From Sinosporangium siamense (GTDB lineage: Bacteria > Actinomycetota > Actinomycetes > Streptosporangiales > Streptosporangiaceae), in NCBI RefSeq assembly GCF_016863435.1, contig NZ_BOOW01000028.1, positions 159,799-223,798 of the forward strand: DNA of 64,000 nucleotides, in the 5' to 3' direction. Made by a program: the position numbers and the translations under genes. This document shows positions 1 to 7,742 of this stretch, piece after piece (position 1 is the first letter of the stretch; each line of letters opens with the position of its first letter). The notes beneath the pieces are model-generated. The model saw only the letters and a program-made list of their open reading frames with translations. It ran no database searches and was not told the DNA's origin.

Positions 1-436
1 GGTACTGGTTCACCGTCTCCGCGCCGCCGGCGATGGCGACGTCGCGGTCGCCGGCGGCTTCGCGCGCCTGGGCCAGTGCCGCCTCGATCCCCTCGGTGAC
101 GAACGTGAAGGTCGTGCCGCCTTTCATCGTCAACTGCCCACGCGCGTGGTGAGTGAGGACGAAGACCGGCGCGTGGTACGGCGGTTCGTCGCCCCACCAG
201 CCCTTCCAGTCCAGGTCCCAGGCGCCGCGGCCGGGGGTGAACATGTTGCGGCCCATGATGAAGGCTCCGGCTGCGGTGATGCCCTCGATCGCCGCGGTGT
301 GCTTCTCGGATTCGTCGAACATCCACCGGTGCAGGCGGTCCTCCGCGCCTTCGCCGATCGGGTTCTCCAGGCTCTGGTTCGGTCCTGCCGCGAAGCCGTC
401 GAGGGACGCCGACATATCACAAGTGACCTTGCTCAT
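1..436 (-). CDS. Dihydrofolate reductase-family protein (RibD C-terminal-like), partial
   Basis: The gene runs off the left edge, so only the N-terminal 145 residues are present (family about 190-200). It begins MSKVTCDMSASLDGFAAGPNQ and contains GAFIMGRNMF and the late VAIAGGAETVNQY glycine segment, the pattern of RibD C-terminal/DHFR-like reductases that bind NADPH. The substrate cannot be predicted. The ATG at 434-436 is the first start after a stop-rich region and precedes the conserved DxSxSLDG strand. It points away from the ester-cyclase gene at 657, so the 220-bp gap is a divergent promoter region. Confidence 0.85.
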   Translation of the reverse strand, partial: MSKVTCDMSASLDGFAAGPNQSLENPIGEGAEDRLHRWMFDESEKHTAAIEGITAAGAFIMGRNMFTPGRGAWDLDWKGWWGDEPPYHAPVFVLTHHARGQLTMKGGTTFTFVTEGIEAALAQAREAAGDRDVAIAGGAETVNQY

Positions 437-572
437 CTCACTGGCTTCCGTGTAGTCCGACGCTCGTCTGGCGCCGCGTTCAAACAGGGGTCGGAGCCGT
501 CCATCTGTTCTCTACATGCCGGTGGGAAATCTTCGCAGGGTGCGCCGAACGGTGTGCGGGGACGGTGCGTGG

Positions 573-601
573 CCTCACATTCCGGGGGGCTGTGTCGTCA
601 G
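573..601 (+). promoter_or_regulatory. Putative ECF-sigma promoter (site 1) before the ester-cyclase gene
   Basis: The sequence reads CCTCACAT, exactly 15 nt, then CGTCAG. This is the spacing found at seven sites inside the transposon at 12549-26430. The predicted transcript starts near 608 and has a leader of about 50 nt before the ATG at 657. This copy lies outside the element. Its function is inferred from motif recurrence only. Confidence 0.6.
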
Positions 602-656
602 ACAGGTCAGGACGCCCCTACTTCACCGGCGCCGAGGCACCCAAAGGAGAAACCAT

Positions 657-1094
657 ATGTCAACGGCTCAGGCAGCGATCAACAAAGCGACGTATAGCCG
701 CTTTCACGATGCCGTGAACACTCGCGATCTGGAGATCATCTCGAAGGCGATCGACGAGGTCGTCGCGCCGGACGTGCGGTTCCACACGCCGGCGCCGATC
801 GATGCGACGGGGATCCAGGCGTTCAAGCGGGTGTGGGCGGTGCTCCTGCCCGCGTTCCCCGACATTCACGTCGCGGTGGAGGATCTGATCGCGGAAGGGG
901 ACAAGGTCGTCTCCAGGAACACCGTGACCGGGACCCACCAGGGCGAGTACAGGGGCCTTGCGCCAACCGGCAAGTCCGTCGTGTACCAGGAGATCTTCGT
1001 CTTCCGTTTCTCCGACGGCCGGATCGCTGAGGTCTGGGGCGTCGTCGACCTCTACTCACAGCTGCGGCAACTCGGCGCCATTCCAGGCCCGTAG
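657..1094 (+). CDS. SnoaL-like ester cyclase family protein
   Basis: A 145-residue cytosolic alpha+beta barrel of the SnoaL/NTF2 superfamily. Typical motifs are the N-terminal helix with AVNTRDLEII, then FPDIHVAVEDLIAEGDKV and VYQEIFVFRFSDGRIAEVW, with a C-terminal QLGAIPGP. Such proteins include polyketide cyclases and many uncharacterised stress proteins; the substrate is unknown. The ATG at 657 follows AAAGGAGA at good spacing. A promoter of the type shared by the alkylation-repair genes lies upstream (573-601), and a relative under the same promoter type is at 24572, suggesting a common stress role (inference). Confidence 0.85.
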   Translation: MSTAQAAINKATYSRFHDAVNTRDLEIISKAIDEVVAPDVRFHTPAPIDATGIQAFKRVWAVLLPAFPDIHVAVEDLIAEGDKVVSRNTVTGTHQGEYRGLAPTGKSVVYQEIFVFRFSDGRIAEVWGVVDLYSQLRQLGAIPGP

Positions 1095-1169
1095 GCGGCC
1101 GTCACGGTGATGCCGGCATCGACGACTTGGTATGGATCGCACCACTTGGAGAGTCACAGCGGCGCTCAA

Positions 1170-1435
1170 GCGGGAGGGGCCAGACGACGCTGCAGGCGGC
1201 AGAGACGTTCACGGATCGAGTCGAGCAAGCTCAGCAACCCGTGGTGGACCGCGACCGCACTCCGGCGCTCGCCGACGCGGACCGGGAGCTGCTAGGCGAG
1301 ACGTTGAGCGGCCTGAGACGAGTGATCGGCGAGCGCGGCGGCGCCGAGCAGCTGCTGCACGGCGAGCCGCACTCGGGCAACGCTCACCGACGATCAAAGT
1401 CCCTGGATCGGACTGCAGAGATCAGCCGAGCGTGA
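1170..1435 (+). pseudogene. Aminoglycoside phosphotransferase-family remnant
   Basis: A frame in the 3' half encodes LLGETLSGLRRVIGERGG followed by QLLHGEPHSGN, close to the LLHGEPHPGN catalytic loop of APH/choline-kinase-like phosphotransferases. Immediately after it the match continues in the +1 frame as LTDDQSPWIGLQ, resembling the following metal-binding strand. The frame is broken at about 1384 and neither end of a normal protein of about 300 aa is present. It is a decayed fragment, not an expressed gene. Confidence 0.55.
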
Positions 1436-1478
1436 ACGTCCTGGCGCGGATACGGCGCCGGCTGGGAGGGTGGACCTC

Positions 1479-1841
1479 ATGATGGAAGACTTGCGAGACG
1501 CCGAGCGCCGACTCCAGGCCGCGCAGCTCGCTGGAGATGTCGAGGCGCTGGATCGACTGCTGGATGACCGGCTGATCTTTACCTTCGGTGCGAACGTTGC
1601 GACCAAGGCGGACGACCTGGAGCTGCACCGCACTCGGACGCAGGTGGTGACGAAGGTGGCCGAGGAGGAGTTGACCGTGCTCGCCGATGGGCGCACTGGG
1701 GTGACATGGTTTCTCGGCACCCTCGAAGGGACCGTCTCCGGTGCGCCGTTCGCGGCCAGGATGCGCTACACCCGCACTTGGCTATACGACGAGACGCACG
1801 GCTGGCGAATCATCGCCGTGCACGCCGGCACAGCCGATTGA
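1479..1841 (+). CDS. NTF2-like (DUF4440/SnoaL-type) protein
   Basis: A 120-residue protein with the NTF2 fold pattern: an N-terminal helix (LRDAERRLQAAQLAGDVEAL), then LLDDRLIFTFGANVATKADD, and a late strand ending WRIIAVHAG. Single-domain proteins of this kind are often enzymes or small-molecule binders, and no specific role can be given. The ATG at 1479 is preferred over GTG 1470 because GGGAGG (1464-1469) sits 9 nt before it and would abut the GTG. It follows a phosphotransferase remnant and no operon partner is evident. Confidence 0.75.
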   Translation: MMEDLRDAERRLQAAQLAGDVEALDRLLDDRLIFTFGANVATKADDLELHRTRTQVVTKVAEEELTVLADGRTGVTWFLGTLEGTVSGAPFAARMRYTRTWLYDETHGWRIIAVHAGTAD

Positions 1842-2390
1842 CATAGCCGACACGTTGTCCGACGACCGGCCGGATGGTCGCCGGCGAGGTTCGACCGCCC
1901 CCGGGGGGGGCCGACGCTGGAAGCCGGGCTATCCCGGCAAGATCAAGGACTGGATCTTGGTATCCCGGCTCCGGCCCATGCACGTTAGCAGAGCTGAGTC
2001 GAGCGGCTTACCGTGACTTTCCGTTCGGATGCGTCCGGTGAGAGCGTTTTCGCAGGTCACGAATTTGCGTGTGGGCTGGCGGGATTGTGATGTGAGGTCC
2101 ACCGGGCTGCAGTCTGAGTCGGCCGCTAGCGATTGCTGTTGTCGTGAACGCGCCGCGCGACCGATCAGGGGCGCCGGTAAGAACGCTGTCATAGGCCCCA
2201 AACGGCGTTGATCTGGGCCCGGCGCTCGGGTCGGTGTCACCAGACGCAAAGTAGAGCGTCCGAGCTGGTCGGAGGGCCCGGACTGCGGGTGGCCGCAGGA
2301 GTGGCTACGGCTGTGGACAACCGGGGCGGGGCAGTGGCCGAATCATGGCGAGGGGATGATCTCGGTCACGCCGTCCACGATCTCACGCCG
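1842..2390. other. Gene-poor stretch with a Tn3-type end
   Basis: No convincing coding sequence is seen in these 550 bases. The frames present lack family features and start context. The only recognisable element is a Tn3-type inverted-repeat core at 2007-2031. Confidence 0.5.
2007..2031 (-). repeat. Vestigial Tn3-family inverted-repeat core
   Basis: Read on the minus strand, this 25-bp core contains CATCCGAACGGAAAGTCACG then GTAAG. It differs from the copy at 26351-26375 at one position and is close to the inner part of the complete transposon ends at 12549 and 26430. The GGGG outer terminus is not conserved. Orientation makes it the right end of a lost element lying to the left. Confidence 0.6.
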
Positions 2391-2418
2391 ATCTCACATA
2401 ATTAGCATTATGTGAGAT
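2391..2418. promoter_or_regulatory. 28-bp perfect palindrome, probable orphan operator
   Basis: Arms ATCTCACATAAT and ATTATGTGAGAT flank a 4-nt centre (TAGC). The site is AT-rich against a very GC-rich background and symmetric, typical of a dimeric repressor operator. It abuts a truncated transporter gene, so the gene it controlled may be lost. Confidence 0.45.
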
Positions 2419-2630
2419 GAAAATTCGGCTGGAGGAGTCCGAAGCTCGCGATGGAGAGCGACCGAGAGCACCACGAGCCCGACTCCGGCGAGCTCGGCGA
2501 GTGAGGGGACCTGCCGGAGCACCACGATGCCGATCACCGTTGCCGTGGCGGGGAGTAGCGCCACCAGCAGCGCGTACGTGGAGCGGGCCATGCACGACCA
2601 GGCCGACGCGTCGGCGCGAGGAAGCCGCAG
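2400..2630 (-). pseudogene. EamA-family transporter, C-terminal fragment
   Basis: The minus strand encodes ALLVALLPATATVIGIVVL then QVPSLAELAGVGLVVLSVAL and HRE, matching the last two transmembrane helices of 10-TM EamA/RhaT drug/metabolite exporters. Only about 70 of the normal 280-300 residues remain. Upstream sequence joins an IS3-type transposase remnant, suggesting that insertion and deletion removed the rest. Confidence 0.6.
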
Positions 2631-2654
2631 CGGACGCGCCGGCCTGCTCGGTAT

Positions 2655-2876
2655 GAGGAAGTGCCGTCACGCCGAGCGCGGGGCGATCATCGCGAGGAAC
2701 TCGGCAAGCTCTACCTGGCCACCGTCGGGGATTGTTCTCCCACCGGCTGCTCGGCTACGCCATGTCCGAACACCACGATGCCGCGCTGCCCTGCGCCTCA
2801 CTGCAGATGGCGGCGGCCACCTGCGGTGCCGAGGTGTATGGGGTGATCTTCCACTCGGAAAGCGGATTCAACTGAT
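2655..2876 (+). pseudogene. IS3-family transposase (OrfB) fragment
   Basis: Across a frameshift the plus strand encodes LYLATV, then RLLGYAMSEHHDAAL, QMAAATCGAEVYGVIFHS and ESG. This corresponds to the rve integrase core of IS3-type OrfB (usual form LYLATVLDL...RRLLGYAM...GVIFHSDRGSQY). The catalytic DRG has become ESG and a stop follows. It is a decayed IS remnant overlapping the 3' end of the tetR gene at 2868. Confidence 0.6.
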
Positions 2877-3482
2877 CGTCGCAACACCCGCGCCTGCCTG
2901 AGCTTCGGCGTCGATGCTGCCGACGGTCAGGTCGGTCAGCGCCGCGATGGCCTCGGCGACGGTGGCCCGCCCCCGGTTCAGCTCCGCGGCGATCGCCTCT
3001 GCCGCACCCAGCGCGCCGACGCAGCGCAGCCGGAGGGCTTCCTGCGTGAGCCCGGAGTACGGCCGCAGGGCGGTGGCCATCAGGTCCGTGTAGCCGTCGA
3101 GCAGTTTGCGCTCGATCGCCTCCATCTCCTGGTTCCCCTTGAGCGCGGCCGAGATAGCGGTCCACTCGGGCATATCGGTGGCGCACGCGAAGTAGGCGGC
3201 GCTCAGGACGCGGGCGATCTCACGGGGGACGGCCGGGGCATCACGCAGGGCCTCCTCCGAGGCGGCCCGGTGCCGCTCGTCGAGCCTCCGGTAGAGCGCG
3301 ATCAGCAGTCCGGGGCGGGTGCCGAAGTGGTCGTAGACGATCGGCCTGCTCACTCCTGCGGCCTCCGCCAGGCTGAGCAGCGTGAGGCTGTCGGTGCCGT
3401 GGGCGCGCACGATCGCCATGGCGGTGTCGAGCAGTTGCTCCCGCCTGGCCGACTTGGACAGGCGAGTCGATCCCGTGGTCAT
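2868..3482 (-). CDS. TetR-family transcriptional regulator
   Basis: A 204-residue TetR protein. The N-terminal HTH spans residues 10-57 (LLDTAMAIVRAHGTDSLTLL, then LAEAAGVSRPIVYDHFGTR) and is followed by an all-helical ligand/dimer domain. It is divergent from the saccharopine-dehydrogenase-like gene at 3561, and the 78-bp intergenic region holds two palindromes at 3514-3540. The regulator probably represses itself and the divergent gene. The ligand is unknown. Its 3' end overlaps an IS3 remnant by a few bases. Confidence 0.85.
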   Translation of the reverse strand: MTTGSTRLSKSARREQLLDTAMAIVRAHGTDSLTLLSLAEAAGVSRPIVYDHFGTRPGLLIALYRRLDERHRAASEEALRDAPAVPREIARVLSAAYFACATDMPEWTAISAALKGNQEMEAIERKLLDGYTDLMATALRPYSGLTQEALRLRCVGALGAAEAIAAELNRGRATVAEAIAALTDLTVGSIDAEAQAGAGVATIS

Positions 3483-3513
3483 CGTCCTCCCTTGCGTTGC
3501 CTCCCAGCATAAG

Positions 3514-3540
3514 CTACAAAATGTAAGTTACAGAATGTAA
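3514..3540. promoter_or_regulatory. Tandem operator for the divergent tetR/dehydrogenase-like pair
   Basis: Two near-identical 13-bp sites, CTACAAAATGTAA (3514-3526) and TTACAGAATGTAA (3528-3540), lie 14 bp apart. The second is a TTACA-GAA-TGTAA palindrome. They sit midway between the start codons of the two divergent genes, as expected for cooperative TetR-dimer sites. Confidence 0.65.
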
Positions 3541-3560
3541 GTTAACGAAAGGGCATCACC

Positions 3561-4586
3561 GTGGAGCACTCCGTACTGATCATGGGCGGATCCGGCCAGG
3601 CGGGCGCGGGGACCGCAGCCCTCCTGCGCCGGTGGTACCCGGAGCTGCCGCTGACGATCGCGGGCCGCGATCTCGACCGCGCCCGGCGGGTCGCCGACGA
3701 GCTCGGCGGCGCGACAGCCGTGACCATCGATCTGCGGCGAGGCGACCTCGGCCTCCAGGAGACCGACGGCTACTCGGCGGTCGTGGCAACGGTGTGGGAC
3801 AGCCACCTGAACGGACTGCGTTACGCACAGGACCGCGGCCTGCCGTACGTCAGCATCTCCAGCGGCCTGGTCGACATCGGCCCCGAGGTTGTCGCCGCCG
3901 GCTTGCGAGCCGGCGCGGCGCCGATCCTGCTGGCCAGCCACTGGTACGCCGGGCTCGTCGTCCTCGCGGTGCTCGGCCTCGCCAGGGAGTTCGACCGGAT
4001 CGACACCATCGAGGTCAGCGGCGTGCTGGACGAACAGGACAGCGGCGGGCCCGCGGCCACGGTGGACATGGCACGTCTGCTGGCCGCCACCTCGGCGGGG
4101 CACGTCCGCCGCGACGGCGTCTTCAGCTGGGTCAGCGGCCCCGACGCACAGGTGGAGGTCACCAGCGTGGACGGCGCCGTGCTGCCCGGCCAGATCGTCC
4201 CCATCCTCGACGTGCCGAGCCTGGCCATCGCGACGGGCGCCCCCAACGTCCGCTTCGCGTTCGCGATCGGTGAATCGGCGGGCAGGCGGCGCGGAGGGCC
4301 CGCGTCCACGGAGGTCAAGATCGACCTTGAGGGCGTGGACCGCGCGGGCGCACCACTCAGGACGAGCCGCTACCTCCTCCACCCGGAGGGGCAGCGCCCC
4401 CTGACGGCGCTCGGGCTCGCCCTCGGCGTCGAACGGCTGCTCGGCCTGCGCGGCGACCCCGTGCCGCCCGGCCTCCACACCCCCGAGGCGTTGATCGACC
4501 CCGCCTACGCGGCCGAGCGGATGGCGGAAATCGGCGCCACCTTCACCGACTCCGCCGATCGAGAATCGCGGGCGGCGCGCCCGTGA
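3561..4586 (+). CDS. Saccharopine dehydrogenase-like NAD(P)-binding protein
   Basis: A 341-residue protein with an N-terminal Rossmann nucleotide-binding motif (SVLIMGGSGQAGAGTAALL) followed by LTIAGRDLDRARRVADELGG, typical of saccharopine-dehydrogenase-like oxidoreductases. The C-terminal half matches the substrate domain of that broad group, but the substrate is not predictable. The GTG at 3561 follows GAAAGGG at suitable spacing. Expression is probably controlled by the divergent TetR regulator through the tandem operators at 3514-3540. Confidence 0.75.
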   Translation: MEHSVLIMGGSGQAGAGTAALLRRWYPELPLTIAGRDLDRARRVADELGGATAVTIDLRRGDLGLQETDGYSAVVATVWDSHLNGLRYAQDRGLPYVSISSGLVDIGPEVVAAGLRAGAAPILLASHWYAGLVVLAVLGLAREFDRIDTIEVSGVLDEQDSGGPAATVDMARLLAATSAGHVRRDGVFSWVSGPDAQVEVTSVDGAVLPGQIVPILDVPSLAIATGAPNVRFAFAIGESAGRRRGGPASTEVKIDLEGVDRAGAPLRTSRYLLHPEGQRPLTALGLALGVERLLGLRGDPVPPGLHTPEALIDPAYAAERMAEIGATFTDSADRESRAARP

Positions 4587-4710
4587 GACGACCTGATTCA
4601 TGATGGCGCTGTCAGGCACGGGTCGCCCCGCCGAGCTCGCGGGTGCGGACGTCACTTGAACCGGCCTCGGGGAACATCGGTACAGCGGTTATCGGTGAGA
4701 ACGATCATGG

Positions 4711-5077
4711 TCAGGGCGTCAGGGTGCTGACCCGGGTCTCGTACTCGCGTCGGGCCTTGCGCTGGGAAGGAACCGCAGGGCCCCGGCCGCCGTCGAGCGA
4801 CTGGCAGCGGGCGAGGAGCCGGCGGTGTACGGCGGAGGCGGCGGTGTACGGCGGAGGCGGCGGTAACGCGCAGGGTGTAACCCTGGCCGCGTCGTACGGT
4901 GACGCCCTGGTCGAGTGCGGCCCGTTCGGCGGGCTCCAGTTCGGTGGTGCGGAGGAAGTCTGCGATCTTGCCCGGCATGTCGAGGGTGACCGGTAGCTCC
5001 AGGGCTTGGGTGCCCTCCTCGGCGGCGGTACGGTCGGGCAGGAGGTCGGCGACGGCGCTGGCCCACCGTCCGGCCAT
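4711..5077 (-). pseudogene. Unrecognised small gene broken by a 19-bp tandem duplication
   Basis: From the ATG at 5075-5077 the frame encodes MAGRWASAVADLLPDRTAAE and, later, LRVTAASAVHRRL. It then enters a 19-bp direct duplication (4821-4858). Removing one unit restores the frame into LLARCQSLDGGRGPAVPSQ, KARREYETRVSTLTP and a stop at 4711-4713, giving about 115 residues. The present sequence is therefore frameshifted by +1. The family is not recognised; the arginine-rich tail resembles small actinobacterial accessory proteins. Confidence 0.55.
4821..4858. repeat. Tandem 19-bp duplication
   Basis: The unit GGCGGTGTACGGCGGAGGC occurs twice in direct, uninterrupted order, and a partial third (GGCGGT) follows. 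Nineteen is not a multiple of three, so the duplication breaks the minus-strand reading frame that covers it. Confidence 0.9.
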
Positions 5078-5157
5078 GCGTGACGGTGTTTCTACAGGCA
5101 GTCACCCTGCTGCCTGGGCGCGGGCGACCGCGCCACCCCCGTCACTTGGAGGATGAG

Positions 5158-5280
5158 ATGGATCACCCCACGCCGTCCGGGTATGAGGCCCCGCAGCTGA
5201 GCCGCGTCGGCTCGTTCGCGAGCAGCTACAGCAAGGACACCAGCGACGACTCCGACGCCGGCCACTACTACACCAGCTGA
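5158..5280 (+). CDS. Lasso-peptide-type RiPP precursor
   Basis: A 40-residue peptide with GGAGG (5148-5152) 5 nt before the ATG. Residues 9-18 (YEAPQLSRVG) fit the lasso leader consensus YxxPxLxxxG exactly, and GSFA follows as in many actinobacterial precursors. The usual penultimate leader Thr is replaced (Tyr24). The putative core is short and acidic, with Asp at 27, 30, 31 and 33, and ends HYYTS. It lacks an obvious Gly1, so the cleavage site and ring are uncertain. A truncated cyclase-like gene follows after 3 bp, and no protease or leader-binding gene is nearby. Confidence 0.6.
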   Translation: MDHPTPSGYEAPQLSRVGSFASSYSKDTSDDSDAGHYYTS

Positions 5281-5283
5281 ACC

Positions 5284-5415
5284 ATGGACACCGCCGAGCA
5301 GAGCGCCTGGTTCGTGTCCCTGCCCGATGCGGCCACCACGCGGGCGGCTGGTGACCTGCCGGCCCCGCCTAATGTCCGAACTGATCATGACCGTCTAGCC
5401 CGGCGATCACATTAA
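5284..5415 (+). pseudogene. Lasso cyclase (asparagine synthetase-like) N-terminal fragment
   Basis: The ORF starts 3 bp after the precursor and encodes MDTAEQSAWFVSLPDAATT, then RAAGDLPAPPNV. It resembles the start of lasso macrolactam synthetases (the typical WFVxLPD opening). After about 32 residues the similarity ends and the frame stops at 5413-5415, against about 600 residues for a working cyclase. The assignment rests on the short N-terminal pattern plus position. Confidence 0.45.
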
Positions 5416-5741
5416 CCCGGGCCTTCTGAGCGTGATCGAGCACGGCGGAACTCCCACACCCGAAAACCGCCTCTCCACTTGCCAAGTGGTTCCTCGCGGA
5501 GCAACTGGACCAGAAAACGGTCACCAGGAATCGCGCCGTGGATTCAGGGCTAAGGGTGCGATCTAGAAGGTTCCGCCTCAGTTGCCTCCGCACTTGAGTA
5601 ACTTGTGACCACACTCGTGATCTTCAGCCAGCGGGCGGTCTCGGTTCAATGCCGGGGCTGCCAGTTGGAGTCCTACTCGCAATCATCCTGTCGGTGAAGC
5701 CGGAAGTCCTCGGCGAGATCAGGAAGGGAGTGAGTTCGACT
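5416..5741. other. Stretch without a recognisable gene
   Basis: Nothing here can be assigned. A minus-strand frame (5369-5614) is open but has no recognised family pattern or ribosome-binding site. Confidence 0.4.
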
Positions 5742-5849
5742 ATGAAGATCGCCAAGAAGGTGCACGCTCTCATTTCGATCCGCGCCATCCTGGCGGCTGG
5801 AGCGATCGGTAGCTCGCCCGCCTCTAATGATCACGGGCGCTCCTCATAG
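5742..5849 (+). pseudogene. Truncated secreted-protein gene (signal peptide only)
   Basis: From the ATG at 5742, preceded by AGGAAGGGAG, the frame encodes MKIAKKVHALISIRAILAAG followed by AIGSSPAS, a clear Sec-type signal peptide with a likely cleavage site at SPA-S. The frame stops 7 residues later. A complete secreted protein would continue, so this is probably the 5' stub of a gene cut by a deletion near 5825. The mature product is unknown. Confidence 0.4.
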
Positions 5850-5997
5850 GTTCCCGGAATCTTCACCCAGTGAGCCGATGTGCCCACGCGGGCACACCAA
5901 CCTGGTGGGACTCGAGCCACTGTAGAAAGCTTCACGCTAGACCACACGGTTCCTGCTGTCGGCAGGAGCTCAACCAAGCCCGTCAGGCGCGAATCGG

Positions 5998-6786
5998 TCA
6001 GCGGCAGGTCACCATGAGCGCGCCCAGGTGGGCGAACTCGGCGGCGACCGGGCGGCCGGGTTCCAGCGGGACAGCGTCGGTCATCCCGCCGGTGAGGACG
6101 ATCCAGCCCTCCTCCAGGGCCAGCCCTCGCTCGGCGAGGGAGTTCGCGGCGAGCGCGAGCGCCCGCGCCGGATGGCCCTGCATGGCCGCGCCCGTCGCGG
6201 TGTCCACCACCGTCCCCGCCACACTCAGCACGCACGCCTCGAGCGCGAGGTCGAGGCCGGCCGGGTCCACTTCCACGTCACCCACCACGAACTGGGCCGA
6301 CGACGCGTTGTCGGCGACCACGTCGAGGAGGGTGAACCGGAAGTCGCGGTAGCGGCTGTCGATCACTCCGAGGCCCGCGGACACGCTCCGCACCGCCGCC
6401 ATCGCCGAGGCAGGGGTGACCCCGGGACCCTCCAACCGCCGACCGAGCGTGAAGACGATCTCGGGCTCCACCCGCGGGTGGATGAGGCGCTCGGTCCGCA
6501 CGTGCGCGCCGGCGTCGAGCACCATGCCGTCGGTGAGCCAGCCGGTCAGCGGGGCGTCCACGCCCATCCGCCGCTGCTTGGCACGCGAAGTGAGTCCCAG
6601 CTTTACGCCGACGATCCTCTCGCCTCCGGCGATTCTGGCCGCCACCAGCTCCGACTGCACCTGGTAGGCGGTGCCGAGGTCCAGGCCGGGCCAGTCCTCG
6701 GTGATGGGGTGGCGCGCCGTACGGGTCGACTCCGCCGCGCGCAACTCTTCGACGGCCCGAACGACCGTCCATGTGTTCGTCGTCAT
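5998..6786 (-). CDS. 2-keto-4-pentenoate hydratase / 4-oxalocrotonate decarboxylase family protein
   Basis: A 262-residue protein of the fumarylacetoacetase/MhpD superfamily. Diagnostic segments are VGVKLGLTSRAKQRRMGVDA, EPEIVFTLGR (metal-binding acidic residues), GVIDSRYRDF and the C-terminal GWIVLTGGMTDAVPL. These enzymes act in meta-cleavage catabolism of aromatics, hydrating 2-hydroxypentadienoate or decarboxylating 4-oxalocrotonate, and the two activities cannot be told apart here. The start at 6786 is chosen over an upstream TTG. No other meta-pathway gene is present, but the adjacent truncated MHS-type transporter may have supplied substrate. Confidence 0.8.
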   Translation of the reverse strand: MTTNTWTVVRAVEELRAAESTRTARHPITEDWPGLDLGTAYQVQSELVAARIAGGERIVGVKLGLTSRAKQRRMGVDAPLTGWLTDGMVLDAGAHVRTERLIHPRVEPEIVFTLGRRLEGPGVTPASAMAAVRSVSAGLGVIDSRYRDFRFTLLDVVADNASSAQFVVGDVEVDPAGLDLALEACVLSVAGTVVDTATGAAMQGHPARALALAANSLAERGLALEEGWIVLTGGMTDAVPLEPGRPVAAEFAHLGALMVTCR

Positions 6787-6945
6787 GGTGACCAAGGTGG
6801 ACCGGGACGGCCACGGCTTCGACCTGACGTTCCCGCATACCGGAAATCCGGATAGTTGCGTCCGTCACTATCGGTCCTACGGTCACTCCAACCCGCCGTC
6901 GTGCCTTGAGGCGGGAGAAACATCCCAGGCTGGAGGAATCCGTCG

Positions 6946-7413
6946 ATGAACAGACAGGAACTCAAGGTCGTCGGCGCGTCGGCCGTCGGCACGGTGTTCG
7001 AGTGGTACGACTTCTTCCTCTACGGCGCGCTCGTCCCCGTGATCGGCAGCAGGTTCTTCAGCGACTACGGCACGGCGGCGCAGACCGTGTTCGCGCTGTT
7101 GACCTTCGCCGCCGGGTTCATCGTCCGCCCGATCGGCGCGCTGGTGTTCGCCCGGATCACCGACCTGGTCGGCCGCAAGATCGTGTTCCTGATGACGCTC
7201 GTGCTGATGGGCGCCTCGACGGTCGCGGTCGGCTTGCTGCCCACCGCGGACGAGATCGGCATCCTGGCCCCCATCCTGCTGGTGACCTGCCGCATCCTGC
7301 AGGGACTCGCGGTCAGCGGCGAGTTCGGCGCGGCGATCACCCACGTCTCGGAGTACGCCCCCGCGCGGCAGCGCGCGTACTTCGTCGGCTGGCTCACCGG
7401 CACCACGCAGGCC
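6946..7413 (+). pseudogene. MHS-family MFS transporter, 5' fragment
   Basis: Begins [20 protein letters not shown] then [11 protein letters not shown], the hallmark start of metabolite:H+ symporters (shikimate/proline-betaine type), and continues through four helices to [14 protein letters not shown] and [11 protein letters not shown]. At about 7413 the frame runs into the reversed sequence of an ABC ATPase gene and ends at 7551. About 155 of the usual 430-450 residues are native. It is divergent from the hydratase gene at 5998. Confidence 0.8.
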
Positions 7414-7578
7414 GGCGAGCGCGTGCGCGAGCGTGGACTTGCCCGAACCCGACTCGCCGACCACCGCCACGATGCGCCCGGCCTCCACCGTCAGGTCGGC
7501 GCCGTCCACGGCGGGCCGGCCGCGCCCGTACGGCCCGTAGCGGACGCTTAGGCCACGTACGGCCAGCAGGGGTGTCAT
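7413..7578 (-). pseudogene. ABC transporter ATP-binding protein, N-terminal fragment
   Basis: From the ATG complement at 7576-7578 the strand encodes [15 protein letters not shown] and the Walker A motif [10 protein letters not shown], then ALAGLR, typical of peptide/nickel importer ATPases (DppD/OppD type). The sequence is cut at about 7413, before the Q-loop, signature and Walker B motifs, and joins the truncated MFS gene tail to tail. Confidence 0.75.
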
Positions 7579-7582
7579 CGTG

Positions 7583-7742
7583 TCTCCGATCGCGTACGCA
7601 GTACGTGGCCGAGGTGGTTGACCGCGAGCGCCACCGCGGTGACGACGAGACCGGGCACGGTCGTCAGCCACCAGGCCGAGGCGAGGAAGGGGCGTCCCGC
7701 GGCGACCAGCGAGCCCATTCGGGCGCCGGGGACGGGGGCTCC
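7583..7742 (-). pseudogene. ABC peptide-type permease, C-terminal fragment
   Basis: The frame encodes [39 protein letters not shown] and [10 protein letters not shown] before a stop, the C-terminal end of DppC/OppC-type permeases. It lies directly upstream of the ATPase fragment, as in a normal dpp/opp operon, but its N-terminal part is missing and it is fused to a second permease fragment at about 7743. Confidence 0.6.

Noticed and set aside
2379..2400. Two further TCTCAC boxes near the 28-bp palindrome
   Set aside because: Neither has CGT at the required 15-nt spacing, so they are not counted as sigma-regulon promoters.
3528..4655. 375-aa frame antisense to the dehydrogenase-like gene
   Set aside because: Low-complexity Arg/Gly/Ala-rich shadow without recognisable motifs.
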